A stretch of 64,000 nucleotides of DNA from Glaciecola sp048820975 (GTDB lineage: Bacteria; Pseudomonadota; Gammaproteobacteria; Enterobacterales; Alteromonadaceae): contig NZ_JBMEUF010000001.1 of assembly GCF_048820975.1 (NCBI RefSeq), forward strand, positions 558,001 to 622,000. Direction: 5' to 3'. The translations under genes were made by a program, and so were the position numbers. Under the pieces are notes generated by a model. The model made no database searches and had not been told where the DNA came from. It worked only from the letters and a program-made list of their open reading frames with translations. Positions 29,401 to 38,043 of this stretch are shown here, piece after piece. Position 1 is the first letter of the stretch; each line of letters begins with the position of its first letter.

Positions 29401-29505
29401 GTGATGAGCCGTATTGCTGCGCCAATGGTGGGGGGAATGGTAAGCGCCTTATTACTTTCGCTTATTGTGCTGCCTGCTGTTTATTATTTGTGGCGGCGTG
29501 CATAA
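26410..29505 (+). CDS. cusA: CusA-like heavy-metal RND permease
   Basis: A 1031-residue inner-membrane proton/metal antiporter of the heavy-metal efflux (HME) class of RND pumps. The N-terminal signature TPIDAIPDLSDVQVIVKTSYPGQAPQVVEDQVTYP is typical of CusA/SilA. The proton-relay helix reads GAMIDGAIVLVENMHKH. The periplasmic region ADTATDPAPLTMIETFI includes a methionine near those that bind Cu(I) in CusA. The start overlaps the adaptor stop (ATGA), and the three genes form one operon. Cu(I)/Ag(I) is the most likely substrate, from the Met-rich partners and family resemblance. Confidence 0.93.
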   Translation: MISAIIHWSIHNRFFVLLATLILVGAGLYSIKNTPIDAIPDLSDVQVIVKTSYPGQAPQVVEDQVTYPLTTAMLSVPGAKTVRGFSFFGDSYVYIIFDDSTDLYWARSRVLEYLSQVIPNLPESAKPQLGPDATGVGWVYMYALTDPTGQYDISELRSLQDWFLKYELQTVQGVSEVASIGGMVKQYQIMVDPRKLQAYNIPLTHVQMAIQRGNQETGASVVDMAEAEYMIRTTGYISSQQDIENIPVGMGATKTGTPLLIKDIAQVEIGPQMRRGLADFNGQGETVGGIVVMRFGENAQATINGVKAKLDTLKASLPDGVEVTTVYDRSALIERSVNNLSKKLLAEFAVVALICVIFLFHVRSSLVAIISLPIGILCAFIIMHIQGINANIMSLGGIAIAIGAMIDGAIVLVENMHKHIEKTPLTNENRWEIVAKSASEVGPALFFSLLIITVSFVPVFTLEAQEGRMFSPLAYTKTYAMAAAAVLAITLVPVLMGYFVRGNILPERKNPINRALMSVYRPVLKTVLAFPKTTILLSIAVLMVGLWPLNKIGSEFIPPLDEGDFMYMPTTYAGVSIGEARDILQQTNKLIKTLPEVETVFGKVGRADTATDPAPLTMIETFIQLKPQSRWRAGFDTKDLIDELDNLVDFPGLTNAWVMPIKTRIDMLATGIKTPVGIKIGGPDLAVIQQIGQDIEQVLSEVEGTASVYAERVAGGRYINIDINRLKAARFGLNIADVQSFIASAVGGMNLTTSVEGLERYPVQVRFPQSYRDSPEQLRKLPFVTPSGAHIELGEVANINIIDGPPGIKSENARPNGWVYVDIEDVDIGNYVNKAIDVVREQVSLPAGYSITWSGQYEYMQRAKAKLTYVVPLTLAIIIILLYANFRSFPQVAMIIGTLPFALIGGIWLLYLENFNFSVAVGVGFIALAGVAVEIGIIMLAYLDNKVKELGDDYNQDDLKNAVIEGSQMRIRPVMMTSTSIIFGLLPVMYGTGTGSEVMSRIAAPMVGGMVSALLLSLIVLPAVYYLWRRA

Positions 29506-29518
29506 ATAGACAGACAAA

Positions 29519-29546
29519 ATAAGCGGCAGCAGGCTCTGTCGCTTAT
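29519..29546. terminator. Hairpin between convergent cusA and the cadR/pbrR-like gene
   Basis: ATAAGCGGCAG and CTGTCGCTTAT form an 11-bp stem with one G-T wobble around a 6-base loop. It lies between the converging cusA and regulator genes, so it may end transcripts from both sides, although no long T run follows. Confidence 0.45.
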
Positions 29547-29579
29547 ACATTCAGTAAAAAACTCAAGTCTATTTATTAT

Positions 29580-29996
29580 TTAATTGGTTGACGTTCGAGA
29601 AGTAACGATATTATCCAATTGCTGTAAGACCCCGCAGTCTTTTACTTTTTTATCATCCTCACAAGCTGAACGAAATGAAAGGAGTGTCTTTTGTAATGCA
29701 TTCAACTCAATGATGCGGCTTTCGATATCTTCAATATGATTATCAATTGTCGCATTGACACTCTCGCAACTATTGTCCGGGTTCGCGCGCGTTTCAAGAA
29801 CTAGACTAATTTCTTCAATCGTCATATCTAGCGCACGGCATTGCTTAATAAACAGCAACTGCTTTAGTGCTTCGTCCGAATAACTTCGATAATTCGATTG
29901 CGTGCGCTCTGGTGCTGCTATCAACGCCTTTCGTTCATAAAAGCGAATAGTTTGAATACTTAGGCCTGTTTTATCTGCTAACTGTCCTATTTTCAT
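29580..29996 (-). CDS. MerR-family regulator, CadR/PbrR-like
   Basis: A 138-residue metal-responsive activator. The MerR winged helix (IGQLADKTGLSIQTIRFYERKALI) is followed by a dimer helix, with cysteines at 77 (NSCESVN), 112 and 121. This three-cysteine pattern, with nine residues between the last two, is that of the cadmium/lead regulators CadR and PbrR, which bind Cd(II), Pb(II) or Zn(II). It is divergent from the CDF operon, and a perfect overstretched promoter lies between them. A near-identical operator before the methyltransferase gene at 38108 suggests a second target. Confidence 0.9.
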   Translation of the reverse strand: MKIGQLADKTGLSIQTIRFYERKALIAAPERTQSNYRSYSDEALKQLLFIKQCRALDMTIEEISLVLETRANPDNSCESVNATIDNHIEDIESRIIELNALQKTLLSFRSACEDDKKVKDCGVLQQLDNIVTSRTSTN

Positions 29997-30015
29997 TTTA
30001 CTTTACCTGATGCGC

Positions 30016-30046
30016 TTGACTCTATACCAAGTATAGAGTTTACACT
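30016..30046 (+). promoter_or_regulatory. MerR-type promoter/operator of the CDF operon
   Basis: TTGACT (30016-30021), a 19-bp spacer and TACACT (30041-30046) make the overstretched promoter that MerR proteins activate. The spacer holds the perfect dyad ACTCTATAC-CAA-GTATAGAGT (30019-30039). It lies between the divergent CadR/PbrR-like gene and the first CDF gene. Confidence 0.85.
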
Positions 30047-30077
30047 TGTGTCATAAGTCAGTAAAGCGAGTGTTTTT

Positions 30078-30704
30078 ATGAGCGGCTGTGGGTGCGATAT
30101 TGAAATCAAAGACCAAGAACAAAAAAGGGTGTTGTATTGGTTATTAGGCATTAATGCCGTGATGTTTGTCGTTGAAATGAGTGTAGGGTTATTGGCTGAC
30201 TCAACGGCGCTTATTGCAGATGCATTGGATATGCTTGCGGATGCGGTTGTGTATGGCATTGGTATTTATGCCGTGGGTAAAACCATCACTCACAAAGCAA
30301 ATGCCGCAAAAATTAGCGGATATTTTCAATTGATTCTAGGCCTCATTATTTTATTTGATATTGCTCGTCGTTCGATAATAGGAAGTGACCCTGAGTCATT
30401 GTTTATGATGGGGATGGGTTTTGTTGCCCTAATCGCTAACGTTATATGTTTAGCCATCATTAGAAAACAGAAGAGCGGCGAAGTACATATGCGAGCGAGT
30501 TGGATTTTCTCGGCGAATGACGTTATTGCCAACATGGGCGTAATTGTAGCGGGCGTGACGGTTTATCTATTTGACACTCGCTGGCCCGATTTAGTGATTG
30601 GCTTTATTGTTTCAATCATCGTTTTGCGAGGTGCAGTCTTAATCTTAAAAGATGCTAAGCAAGAACTTCGTAATAACAGCGCATCCAATGGAGAAGTGTT
30701 ATGA
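30078..30704 (+). CDS. Cation diffusion facilitator-type metal exporter
   Basis: A 208-residue inner-membrane protein of the CDF superfamily with six helices and no large cytoplasmic C-terminal domain, shorter than typical CzcD (about 300). The intramembrane metal site is suggested by ADALDMLADAVVYG in TM2, where the usual HxxxD is replaced by DxxxD, and by SANDVIANMGVI in TM5. The N-terminus carries a cysteine pair (SGCGCD). It follows a CadR/PbrR-type promoter and overlaps the next gene by 4 bp. The changed site may favour a different metal, perhaps Pb(II) or Cd(II); this is inference. Confidence 0.85.
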   Translation: MSGCGCDIEIKDQEQKRVLYWLLGINAVMFVVEMSVGLLADSTALIADALDMLADAVVYGIGIYAVGKTITHKANAAKISGYFQLILGLIILFDIARRSIIGSDPESLFMMGMGFVALIANVICLAIIRKQKSGEVHMRASWIFSANDVIANMGVIVAGVTVYLFDTRWPDLVIGFIVSIIVLRGAVLILKDAKQELRNNSASNGEVL

Positions 30705-31066
30705 ATTTTACACAAGCAGCAAAACCTTATGTAGAAGAAAAATTAAGAGATGCTCAACATGCATTTACAAATCAAGATGAAGAAACAGGATTTAAAGCCC
30801 TTGAGGATGCGCATGTAATTGGTCAACACTCTACTTTTCATCATACCCTAGTACACTATGAAATGTTCAAATTTGGATTAAAGCGCAAGGACATTAAAGA
30901 AGTCTTTGGGCAAATTTTCAGGCTGATTGGTGCCGTTACCAAAACGGCTATTGGTTTGTTACCAGAGGGCAATACGGGCGGGGCAAATGTAAGCCCGTTC
31001 AAACCCATGCCTATTTCACAAGCAAATAAAGCAATCTTGGATAAGATTAGACATGCACAGTCATAA
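30701..31066 (+). CDS. DUF3703 family protein
   Basis: A 121-residue soluble protein that I recognise as DUF3703 from the conserved layout: a helical first half (ALEDAHVIGQHSTFHHTLVHYEMFKFGLKRKD), then GQIFRLIGAV and the C-terminal LLPEGNTGGANVSPFKPMPI. The conserved histidines in the first half could bind metal. Members are often found beside metal efflux genes, but no function is known to me. It overlaps both neighbouring CDF genes (4 bp and 14 bp), so translation of the three is probably coupled. Confidence 0.8.
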   Translation: MNFTQAAKPYVEEKLRDAQHAFTNQDEETGFKALEDAHVIGQHSTFHHTLVHYEMFKFGLKRKDIKEVFGQIFRLIGAVTKTAIGLLPEGNTGGANVSPFKPMPISQANKAILDKIRHAQS

Positions 31067-31964
31067 CCACTCACATAGCCATACGCACTCAGGTGGAAAT
31101 TCAGACGCTGCATCAAGGCGCATTGGCTGGGCGTTCTTTTTAAATGTGGTATTCACTATCATCGAGTTTATCGGTGGTTGGCTAACCAACAGCACCGCTA
31201 TTATGGCTGACGCGGTGCATGATTTGGGCGATAGTTTGTCGATTGGCACAGCGTGGGGACTGAATAAGCTTAGCGATAAATCAGCTAATAAAACCTTCTC
31301 ATATGGGTATAAGCGCTTTTCTTTATTGGGCGCGTTGATTAACGGTTTAGTGCTCACGGTAGGCTCTATTTGGATATTGTTTGAAGCGATCCCACGTTTG
31401 GCTGCGCCTGAAATGCCCCAAGTAGAGGGAATGTTAGCTTTATCTATTTTTGGTATGGCAGTAAACGGTTTCGCCGCTTATAAACTAAGCGAAGGAACGT
31501 CGTTAAACGAACGAGTGCTTAATTGGCATTTGCTAGAAGATGTTCTCGGTTGGGTGGCAGTATTTATCGTATCCATCGTCTTAATGTTTAAGCCTTGGGC
31601 GATTTTAGATCCCATCTTATCCATTGGCTTCACTTTGTTCATTCTCTTCAATGTGTTTCGTAACCTAAAAGAAACCCTGATGCTATTTTTACAGGCAACG
31701 CCAGATGAAGAGCAAATGTCAACAATCCGAAACGACTTGCTTGCAAAAGATAAGGTAAGCAACCTCCATCACTTTCACATTTGGTCTTTAGACGGAGAGC
31801 GCAATGTTATGACCGTCCACCTTGTCTTAAAGGGGGAAGTCAGTGTTGAACACATTCAGTCATTGAAAGAGAGCATACAAAGTTCATTAGCAAAATATGA
31901 TTTTGAACATACTACAGTAGAGTTAGAATTTGCTGATGAACAATGTCGTGACGAAGTGAAATAG
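31053..31964 (+). CDS. czcD: CzcD-like cation diffusion facilitator
   Basis: A 303-residue zinc/cadmium/cobalt-proton antiporter. A His-rich N-terminus (SHNHSHSHTHSGG) precedes six transmembrane helices with the canonical metal sites, HDLGD in TM2 (ADAVHDLGDSLS) and HLLEDVLGW in TM5. A cytoplasmic C-terminal domain begins near residue 205 and contains VSNLHHFHIWSLDGERNVMTVHLVL, the usual dimerisation and metal-sensing fold. It is the third gene of the operon behind the CadR/PbrR-type promoter. Its length and motifs are normal for CzcD. Confidence 0.93.
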   Translation: MHSHNHSHSHTHSGGNSDAASRRIGWAFFLNVVFTIIEFIGGWLTNSTAIMADAVHDLGDSLSIGTAWGLNKLSDKSANKTFSYGYKRFSLLGALINGLVLTVGSIWILFEAIPRLAAPEMPQVEGMLALSIFGMAVNGFAAYKLSEGTSLNERVLNWHLLEDVLGWVAVFIVSIVLMFKPWAILDPILSIGFTLFILFNVFRNLKETLMLFLQATPDEEQMSTIRNDLLAKDKVSNLHHFHIWSLDGERNVMTVHLVLKGEVSVEHIQSLKESIQSSLAKYDFEHTTVELEFADEQCRDEVK

Positions 31965-31983
31965 GCTTGGTAGACTGGCACTT

Positions 31984-32361
31984 ATGAAAAATTTAAAACG
32001 TATAAGTTACATCATGATCTCGCTGATACTCTTTCAGTCGTTTTCTGCTGTGGCCAATTCATTAGATTTTCATGCAATAGATACACAACATCTGCAACAT
32101 GAACACCAGCATTCAGAACACAATCAAGCTTCAAACGATATTTCCACTAAAGCGCTTGATGAGTCAGCAAAAGCAGATCACCATAATCCTGCCGATTGCC
32201 ATCATTGTGGCCACTGCCACGGTACGCATGCACAGTGGTTAAGTCAGCACAACATCAACAATCTACAATCCGTGGTGTCTATCCACCACTTTAATTATTT
32301 GGATGCGATTATCGACGCACCCGTCAATCGATTATTACGCCCACCCAAAACACCATCCTAA
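31984..32361 (+). CDS. CzcI-like His-rich periplasmic protein
   Basis: A 125-residue protein with a signal peptide (YIMISLILFQSFSAVAN). The mature part is rich in histidine (HLQHEHQHSEHN, DHHNPADCHHCGHCHGTHAQW), suiting Zn(II), Co(II) or Cd(II) binding, in contrast to the Met/Cys-rich counterpart at 22832. It ends in VNRLLRPPKTPS, a tail like that of the other protein. It starts 19 bp after czcD and precedes the czcCBA genes, the classic place for CzcI, a periplasmic modulator of czc induction. Homology is judged by context and tail, so the name is tentative. Confidence 0.7.
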   Translation: MKNLKRISYIMISLILFQSFSAVANSLDFHAIDTQHLQHEHQHSEHNQASNDISTKALDESAKADHHNPADCHHCGHCHGTHAQWLSQHNINNLQSVVSIHHFNYLDAIIDAPVNRLLRPPKTPS

Positions 32362-32377
32362 TATCGCTTTTGATAGT

Positions 32378-32400
32378 GTCGCGTTGAAGACTCTCGCGAC
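32378..32400 (+). terminator. Intraoperonic hairpin before czcC
   Basis: GTCGCG and CGCGAC form a 6-bp GC-rich stem around an 11-base loop, in the 71-bp gap between the CzcI-like and czcC-like genes. No T run follows. It may attenuate or stabilise the transcript, as in the parallel operon at 23258. Confidence 0.35.
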
Positions 32401-32432
32401 GCAAAATATTGATAAATTATTAGGATATTCTA

Positions 32433-33860
32433 ATGAAAATGTTTCATATTTTTGTGCCTGCACGCGCCATTGCGTTTGCTTGCATGCTGGGCTTAACATT
32501 GAGTCCAATTACCGCACAAGCGGTGCAAACTAATCGCTATATAGATGAAGGTGTTCAAGCGCCCGTGCGAGAAACGCTAAGCCTTGAAGATACAATCAGA
32601 CTTACACTTGCCAACAATCCAAGTTTGTATGAGTTTGAATTTAGACAGCGAGTAATTGACGGTGAATCAAAAACCGCCGCGCTTAAACCCGCACTGAACG
32701 CAGGGATTGAACTAGAGAACTTTATGGGAACCGGCGAGGTGTCGGGCATTAAGGAGCTTGAAGTCAGTTTGACCTTGTCATCTGTCCTACAGCTCAATGA
32801 CAAGCCTAGCGCAAGATTAGACGTACTCTCTGAGCGTAAAATACAACAAGAGGTGGAAAAGAAAATACGCACATTGGATGTCCTTGGCGAGCTGAATCGT
32901 CGTTACATCGAAGCACTCGTATTACAGGCCACCTTAGACGTGCAAAACGACGCAGAGGCACTTGCACTCTATACCTATAACGCAGTTTCTAAGCGCGTTG
33001 ATGCAGGCGCGTCTCCATTGCTAGAGCAAAAACGCGCCCAAGCAGCGCTAGCCCAAGCAAAACTCGATGTTAAATTAGCTCAAGAAGGTCTTCAATTTGC
33101 ATTGCGCAGTCTTGCCATCATGTGGGGCGAACAAACGCCCACTTTTAAGCGTGTGGAAGGTAAGCTTTTTGCGTTTCAAGACATTGGGTCATTCGAGATG
33201 CTTTCTGCCGCTATCCAAAGCAGTCCGCATATAGAGTTGTTCGCAAAACAAAGCCGTGTTCAAGCAGCGCAGCTTAGATTAGTGCAAGCCAACAATCGAG
33301 CTGATATTGAGTGGTCAGCGGGTATTCGGCGACTACAAGGTATTGATGAAACTGCTTTAATAGCCGGGATCAGCGTGCCATTGTTTCAACAAAAACGAAA
33401 CTTAGGTGAATACGAGGCGCAAAAAGCTCGCCTTGATGAAATAGAGGTGCAAAAACAGAGTAACGTGCGCAGTCTTTTACATTCAGTTAATCAAGCTTTA
33501 GGTGAGCACACACGCGCATTATTAGAGGTTGACGCTATCCAACAAACTGTCATACCGCCTCTTACAGAAGCCTTGGATTTAGTCGAAAGCGCCTATTTAG
33601 ATGGCCGGTTTAGCTATTTGGAGTGGGTATCTACTCGACAAGAGTTCTTAAATACGCGCCTGACATTAATCGAGGCGGCGTCTCAAGTGCACCTAAGCAA
33701 AACAGAAATTGAAACGCTTACCGGTCTTGCACTTAAGACTGCACAAAGTCGCACTGCAAAAACTGATATTGCAAACAACAACCCTTCAAAGAAGCTAGCG
33801 CACAACGTCAGTATGCAGCAGCCATCAAACATTTCGATAAGAAGTAGCGATCATGAATAA
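32433..33860 (+). CDS. czcC: CzcC-like TolC-family outer-membrane channel
   Basis: A 475-residue outer-membrane factor with a signal peptide ending ITAQA. The two coiled-coil repeats are evident, including ALVLQATLDVQNDAEALALYTYNAVSKRVDAGASPLLEQKRAQAALAQAKLDV. It would form the outer-membrane duct for the CzcCBA complex. An AGGAT ribosome-binding site precedes the ATG, and its stop overlaps the adaptor gene by 8 bp. The family is secure; the czcC name rests on its place in the operon. Confidence 0.88.
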   Translation: MKMFHIFVPARAIAFACMLGLTLSPITAQAVQTNRYIDEGVQAPVRETLSLEDTIRLTLANNPSLYEFEFRQRVIDGESKTAALKPALNAGIELENFMGTGEVSGIKELEVSLTLSSVLQLNDKPSARLDVLSERKIQQEVEKKIRTLDVLGELNRRYIEALVLQATLDVQNDAEALALYTYNAVSKRVDAGASPLLEQKRAQAALAQAKLDVKLAQEGLQFALRSLAIMWGEQTPTFKRVEGKLFAFQDIGSFEMLSAAIQSSPHIELFAKQSRVQAAQLRLVQANNRADIEWSAGIRRLQGIDETALIAGISVPLFQQKRNLGEYEAQKARLDEIEVQKQSNVRSLLHSVNQALGEHTRALLEVDAIQQTVIPPLTEALDLVESAYLDGRFSYLEWVSTRQEFLNTRLTLIEAASQVHLSKTEIETLTGLALKTAQSRTAKTDIANNNPSKKLAHNVSMQQPSNISIRSSDHE

Positions 33861-34800
33861 ATTTACTCAATTAAAAACATTCACAATATTAAAAGTACTC
33901 GTTTTAAGCGTCACGCTAATGATGATACAAGGACAGTTAATCGCGGGAGACAAACACGCAGATGGTGATTCTCATGAGGACGATAAACACGCAGGTGAAG
34001 TCGTTACGATGAGCGACGAGACTGCTATGCAAAATGGCATTACCACCACAAATGTCATCGCTGGCGACATTGCGCTTTCGACCACACTTTATGGCCGAAT
34101 AAGTGCAGATCCGGCCTCATTGAGCCATATTAGAGCGCGTTTTGACGGTGTGATCAAAGACGTCAAAGTTAATATTGGCGACACAGTTAAAAAAGGGGAT
34201 GTTTTAGCGGTCGTAGAATCAAATGAGAGTTTAAAAAGCTACTCAATTACATCTCCATTTGATGGCAACGTAATAGCTCGGCATGCCAACAATGGTGAGT
34301 TATCAAACGGACAAGTACTATTTTCCTTAGCCAACTACAAGGATGTGTGGGCACAGTTAACCGTGTTCTCGCAGCACCTCGGCAAAATTAAGGTTGGACA
34401 AGCTGTTGAATTAAGGCATGCAAACTTTGAGCAGCTATCTGAAATTGCCTACCTGACGCCATCGGCTGATGGTAGTCCGCATTTGTTAGCCAATGTTACG
34501 GTTGACAATAGCAGTGGCTATTGGCCATTAGGCACCTTGGTAAAAGCGCAGGTAACAACTGCAACGAAGACCGTGACTCATATGGTGCCTGTGACTGCCA
34601 TTCAAGAGTATGAAGACAAGCAAGTGGTGTTTGTTAACCATGATAATGAATATAAACCACGCCCCGTGCAGCTCGGTGTGACGGATGGTCGCTTTATTGA
34701 AGTCATAAGCGGCATTGAAATAGGTGAGCGTGTGGTGGCTACCAATAGTTACCTTATTAAAGCAGATCTGGAAAAATCGGAGGCCGGTCATGACCATTAA
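33853..34800 (+). CDS. czcB: CzcB-like periplasmic adaptor
   Basis: A 315-residue membrane fusion protein with an N-terminal signal or anchor. The start of the mature domain is rich in His and Asp (DKHADGDSHEDDKHAGE), which could bind divalent metal, as in CzcB-type adaptors. A lipoyl-like segment (VKVNIGDTVKKGDVLAVVESNESL) and ITSPFDGNVIARHANNGEL follow. It is shorter than typical CzcB and lacks the long helical hairpin. The next gene starts 60 bp downstream. Confidence 0.88.
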   Translation: MNKFTQLKTFTILKVLVLSVTLMMIQGQLIAGDKHADGDSHEDDKHAGEVVTMSDETAMQNGITTTNVIAGDIALSTTLYGRISADPASLSHIRARFDGVIKDVKVNIGDTVKKGDVLAVVESNESLKSYSITSPFDGNVIARHANNGELSNGQVLFSLANYKDVWAQLTVFSQHLGKIKVGQAVELRHANFEQLSEIAYLTPSADGSPHLLANVTVDNSSGYWPLGTLVKAQVTTATKTVTHMVPVTAIQEYEDKQVVFVNHDNEYKPRPVQLGVTDGRFIEVISGIEIGERVVATNSYLIKADLEKSEAGHDH

Positions 34801-34860
34801 TGCCTTTATACAACGCAAGTATGCGTGTCTGCTACTGCAAGCCTTTAAGGGAGGCTTAAC

Positions 34861-37800
34861 ATGCTAGCTTCCATTATTCGCACTGCAATAGACAGGCGCG
34901 GTATATTTTTGATGCTGAGTTTTTTAGTCATTGGTTTTGGCTTATTTAGTTACCAAAAGCTGCCTATTGACGCCGTACCCGATATCACCAATGTCCAAGT
35001 ACAAATCAATACTCAAGCAACAGGTTATTCGCCGCTTGAAACCGAGCAGCGCATCACCTTTTTGGCTGAAAACGCTTTAGCGGGTTTGCCAAACTTAGAT
35101 TATACCCGCTCACTATCTCGTTATGGCTTGTCTCAAGTGACCGCCGTATTTGAAGAAGGCACCGACCTGTATTTTGCCAGAAACCTCATTAATGAGCGGA
35201 TAGGCATTATTAAAAGTCAGTTACCTGAGGGGATTGAGCCAGAAATGGGGCCGATTGCCACGGGTTTGGGTGAAATCTACATGTACACGCTCAGCGCTGA
35301 GCCGGGCACATTGACGGCTGACGGCAGAGACTTTGATGCGATGGCACTACGAGAACTGCATGACTGGGTGGTGAAACCTCAACTCGCTTTAGTAAAAGGA
35401 ATAACAGAGGTTAACGCTATTGGCGGCTTTACCAAGCAATATCATGTGAATCCTGATCCTCAACGTATGCTTAATTATAGTGTGAGCACCGACGATCTGC
35501 TACGGGCATTGGAGCGAAATAATGCCAATCAAGGTGCCGGATATATCGAACGTAACGGTCAACAGATACTGGTACGCTCTCAAGCACAACTGGCCACAAT
35601 TGAAGATATAGGTAATGTAGTAGTAACACTCACTAACCAATCTCCAGTGACCGTCAACGATATTGCCGAGGTGGCTATTGGCAAAGAGCTTCGAACGGGG
35701 GCTGCGACACGGGAGGGTAAGGAAACCGTCTTAGGCACTGCCATGATGCTCATTGGTGAAAATAGTCGTGCTGTGGCCTTGGCAGTGGCTGACAAAGTGG
35801 ATGAAATCCAAGCTAGCTTGCCTGAAGGTGTGGTATTAGAAACTGTTTACGATCGCACCGCGCTGGTAGATAAAGCCATCAATACCGTCCGTAAAAACCT
35901 TATTGAAGGCGCATTACTGGTGATTGTGGTGTTGTTTCTTCTGCTTGGCAATATAAGAGCCGCCATCATTACCGCCGCTGTGATACCGCTCGCTATGCTC
36001 GCCACAATAACAGGGATGGTGCAAACGGGCGTAAGCGCAAACTTAATGAGCTTAGGAGCGCTAGACTTCGGGTTAATTGTAGATGGTGCGGTTATCATCG
36101 TTGAAAATTGCATTAGGCGATTAAGTGAAGCGCAGCGGCGAACCGGCTCAGTGCTGCTCATCAAGGAAAGACTTGAAGTTGTATATGAAGCAACCAACGA
36201 AGTAATACGACCTAGTCTTTTTGGCGTGATGATTATTACCATTGTATATATACCTATTTTTAGTTTAACAGGGGTAGAGGGGAAGATGTTTCACCCGATG
36301 GCGGCCACCGTCATCTTGGCATTACTTGCTGCGATGGTGTTCTCAATCACTATTGTGCCAGCAGCCGTTGCGATGTTTATGTCGGGTAAAGTCAGTGAAA
36401 AAGAGAGCCCAATTATCGTTGGGGCGAAATCGGTGTATCGTCCTGTTCTGTTATGGGCGCTGAAACTACGTTGGTTAGTAATAGGCGCAGCGACATTATT
36501 GGTTGTTGTAAGCGTTTGGCTAAGCATGCGACTTGGCTCTGAATTTATTCCTCAACTTGATGAGGGTGATATTGCCTTGCACGCTATGCGAGTGCCCGGC
36601 ACTGGCATTGAGCAAGCCGTTGATATGCAAAAAAGGCTTGAAGACGTCATTATGCAGTACCCACAAGTGAGCACTGTTTTTGCTAAAACCGGCACGGCAG
36701 AAGTTGCCACAGATGCCATGCCGCCCAATGTTACCGATACGTTTGTGATGTTGAAACCCGTCGACCAATGGCCAGATCCTACTTTATCCAAAGCCGAGTT
36801 TGTCGAGCAAATGGAGCGTGAACTTCAAAGCGTGCCCGGCAATAATTACGAGTTTACTCAACCTATACAAATGCGATTTAACGAGTTAATTAGTGGCGTT
36901 AGAGCCGACTTAGGCATAAAAATTTATGGTGATGATTTAAATAAACTGCGCGATTCGGCCGGTGATATATTAGCGGTACTGCAAGATATACCCGGCGCTG
37001 CGGATGCACGCGTTGAGCAAGTTGATGAAATTCCTATCTTTACCGTAAATCCCAAACCTTATGCTTTAGCGCGTTATAATTTGGACGTCACTGACCTGCA
37101 AACTTGGTTAAGCGGTTCGATTGGCGGCAAAGAGGCAGGCTTGATATTCGAGGGCGACAGGCGATTCGAGATAGTCGTTCGCTACTCAGAGGATATTCGC
37201 AATAATCTTGATACGCTAGGCAGCATACCTATTATGACAGGGGATGGTGATTATGTGCCTATAGCAGAAGTTGCAACGCTTGAATATGCCAGCATACCCA
37301 GTCAAATCAGCCGAGAAAACGCCAAGCGCCGTATTGTGGTAACGGCGAATGTAAGAGAGCGCGACCTAGGCTCGTTTGTTACTGAAGCAAAAATGCAAAT
37401 AGCAGAAAATGTCGTATTGCCAAGTGGTTATTGGGTTGATTATGGCGGTACGTTCGAGCAGCTTGAAAGTGCGAGTCAGCGATTAAGCCTTGTTGTGCCA
37501 GCGACGCTTTTCTTAATTCTTGCATTGCTAGTCATTGCCTTTGGCTCCGTGAAAGATGCATTGATAATTTTCACCGGTGTGCCTTTAGCATTAACAGGTG
37601 GCGTTTTTGCGCTATGGGTGAGAGACATGCCCTTGTCTATATCAGCAGGCGTTGGTTTTATTGCGCTGTCTGGCATTGCTGTGCTTAACGGTTTAGTTAT
37701 GTTGTCGTTTATCCGTCAAAGGCTGGAAGAGACAGGAGAGTTAATCAACTCTATTGTCGATGGTGCATTAACGCGTTTGCGGCCGGTACTGATGACGGCA

Positions 37801-37968
37801 TTGGTTGCTAGCCTTGGTTTTGTGCCTATGGCGCTGAATGTGGGAACGGGAGCAGAGGTACAGCGTCCGTTGGCGACGGTAGTTATTGGCGGGATAATAT
37901 CTTCTACCTTACTTACATTGATAGTTTTACCTGTGTTATATCGACTTGTGCACAGCAGGAAGAATTAG
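34861..37968 (+). CDS. czcA: CzcA-like heavy-metal RND permease
   Basis: A 1035-residue proton-driven pump of the HME-RND class. The proton-relay helix reads GALDFGLIVDGAVIIVEN, the form found in divalent-metal pumps (CzcA), with both aspartates and the Glu. IDAVPDITNVQVQINTQATGYSPLE at the N-terminus is also characteristic. It exports Zn(II), Co(II) and Cd(II) in the best-known relatives; the choice here is inferred. GGAGG precedes the ATG. A strong terminator follows, closing the operon. Confidence 0.93.
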   Translation: MLASIIRTAIDRRGIFLMLSFLVIGFGLFSYQKLPIDAVPDITNVQVQINTQATGYSPLETEQRITFLAENALAGLPNLDYTRSLSRYGLSQVTAVFEEGTDLYFARNLINERIGIIKSQLPEGIEPEMGPIATGLGEIYMYTLSAEPGTLTADGRDFDAMALRELHDWVVKPQLALVKGITEVNAIGGFTKQYHVNPDPQRMLNYSVSTDDLLRALERNNANQGAGYIERNGQQILVRSQAQLATIEDIGNVVVTLTNQSPVTVNDIAEVAIGKELRTGAATREGKETVLGTAMMLIGENSRAVALAVADKVDEIQASLPEGVVLETVYDRTALVDKAINTVRKNLIEGALLVIVVLFLLLGNIRAAIITAAVIPLAMLATITGMVQTGVSANLMSLGALDFGLIVDGAVIIVENCIRRLSEAQRRTGSVLLIKERLEVVYEATNEVIRPSLFGVMIITIVYIPIFSLTGVEGKMFHPMAATVILALLAAMVFSITIVPAAVAMFMSGKVSEKESPIIVGAKSVYRPVLLWALKLRWLVIGAATLLVVVSVWLSMRLGSEFIPQLDEGDIALHAMRVPGTGIEQAVDMQKRLEDVIMQYPQVSTVFAKTGTAEVATDAMPPNVTDTFVMLKPVDQWPDPTLSKAEFVEQMERELQSVPGNNYEFTQPIQMRFNELISGVRADLGIKIYGDDLNKLRDSAGDILAVLQDIPGAADARVEQVDEIPIFTVNPKPYALARYNLDVTDLQTWLSGSIGGKEAGLIFEGDRRFEIVVRYSEDIRNNLDTLGSIPIMTGDGDYVPIAEVATLEYASIPSQISRENAKRRIVVTANVRERDLGSFVTEAKMQIAENVVLPSGYWVDYGGTFEQLESASQRLSLVVPATLFLILALLVIAFGSVKDALIIFTGVPLALTGGVFALWVRDMPLSISAGVGFIALSGIAVLNGLVMLSFIRQRLEETGELINSIVDGALTRLRPVLMTALVASLGFVPMALNVGTGAEVQRPLATVVIGGIISSTLLTLIVLPVLYRLVHSRKN

Positions 37969-37976
37969 CCATATTT

Positions 37977-38012
37977 GGGGCATTAGCCGTTGTTAATTAA
38001 TGCCCCAGTTTT
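37977..38012 (+). terminator. Rho-independent terminator after czcA
   Basis: GGGGCATTA and TAATGCCCC form a perfect 9-bp stem with a 12-base loop, followed by AGTTTTAC. It starts 9 bp after the czcA stop codon. Confidence 0.8.
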
Positions 38013-38043
38013 ACTCATTGCACTTAAACGTCATCGATATGTG

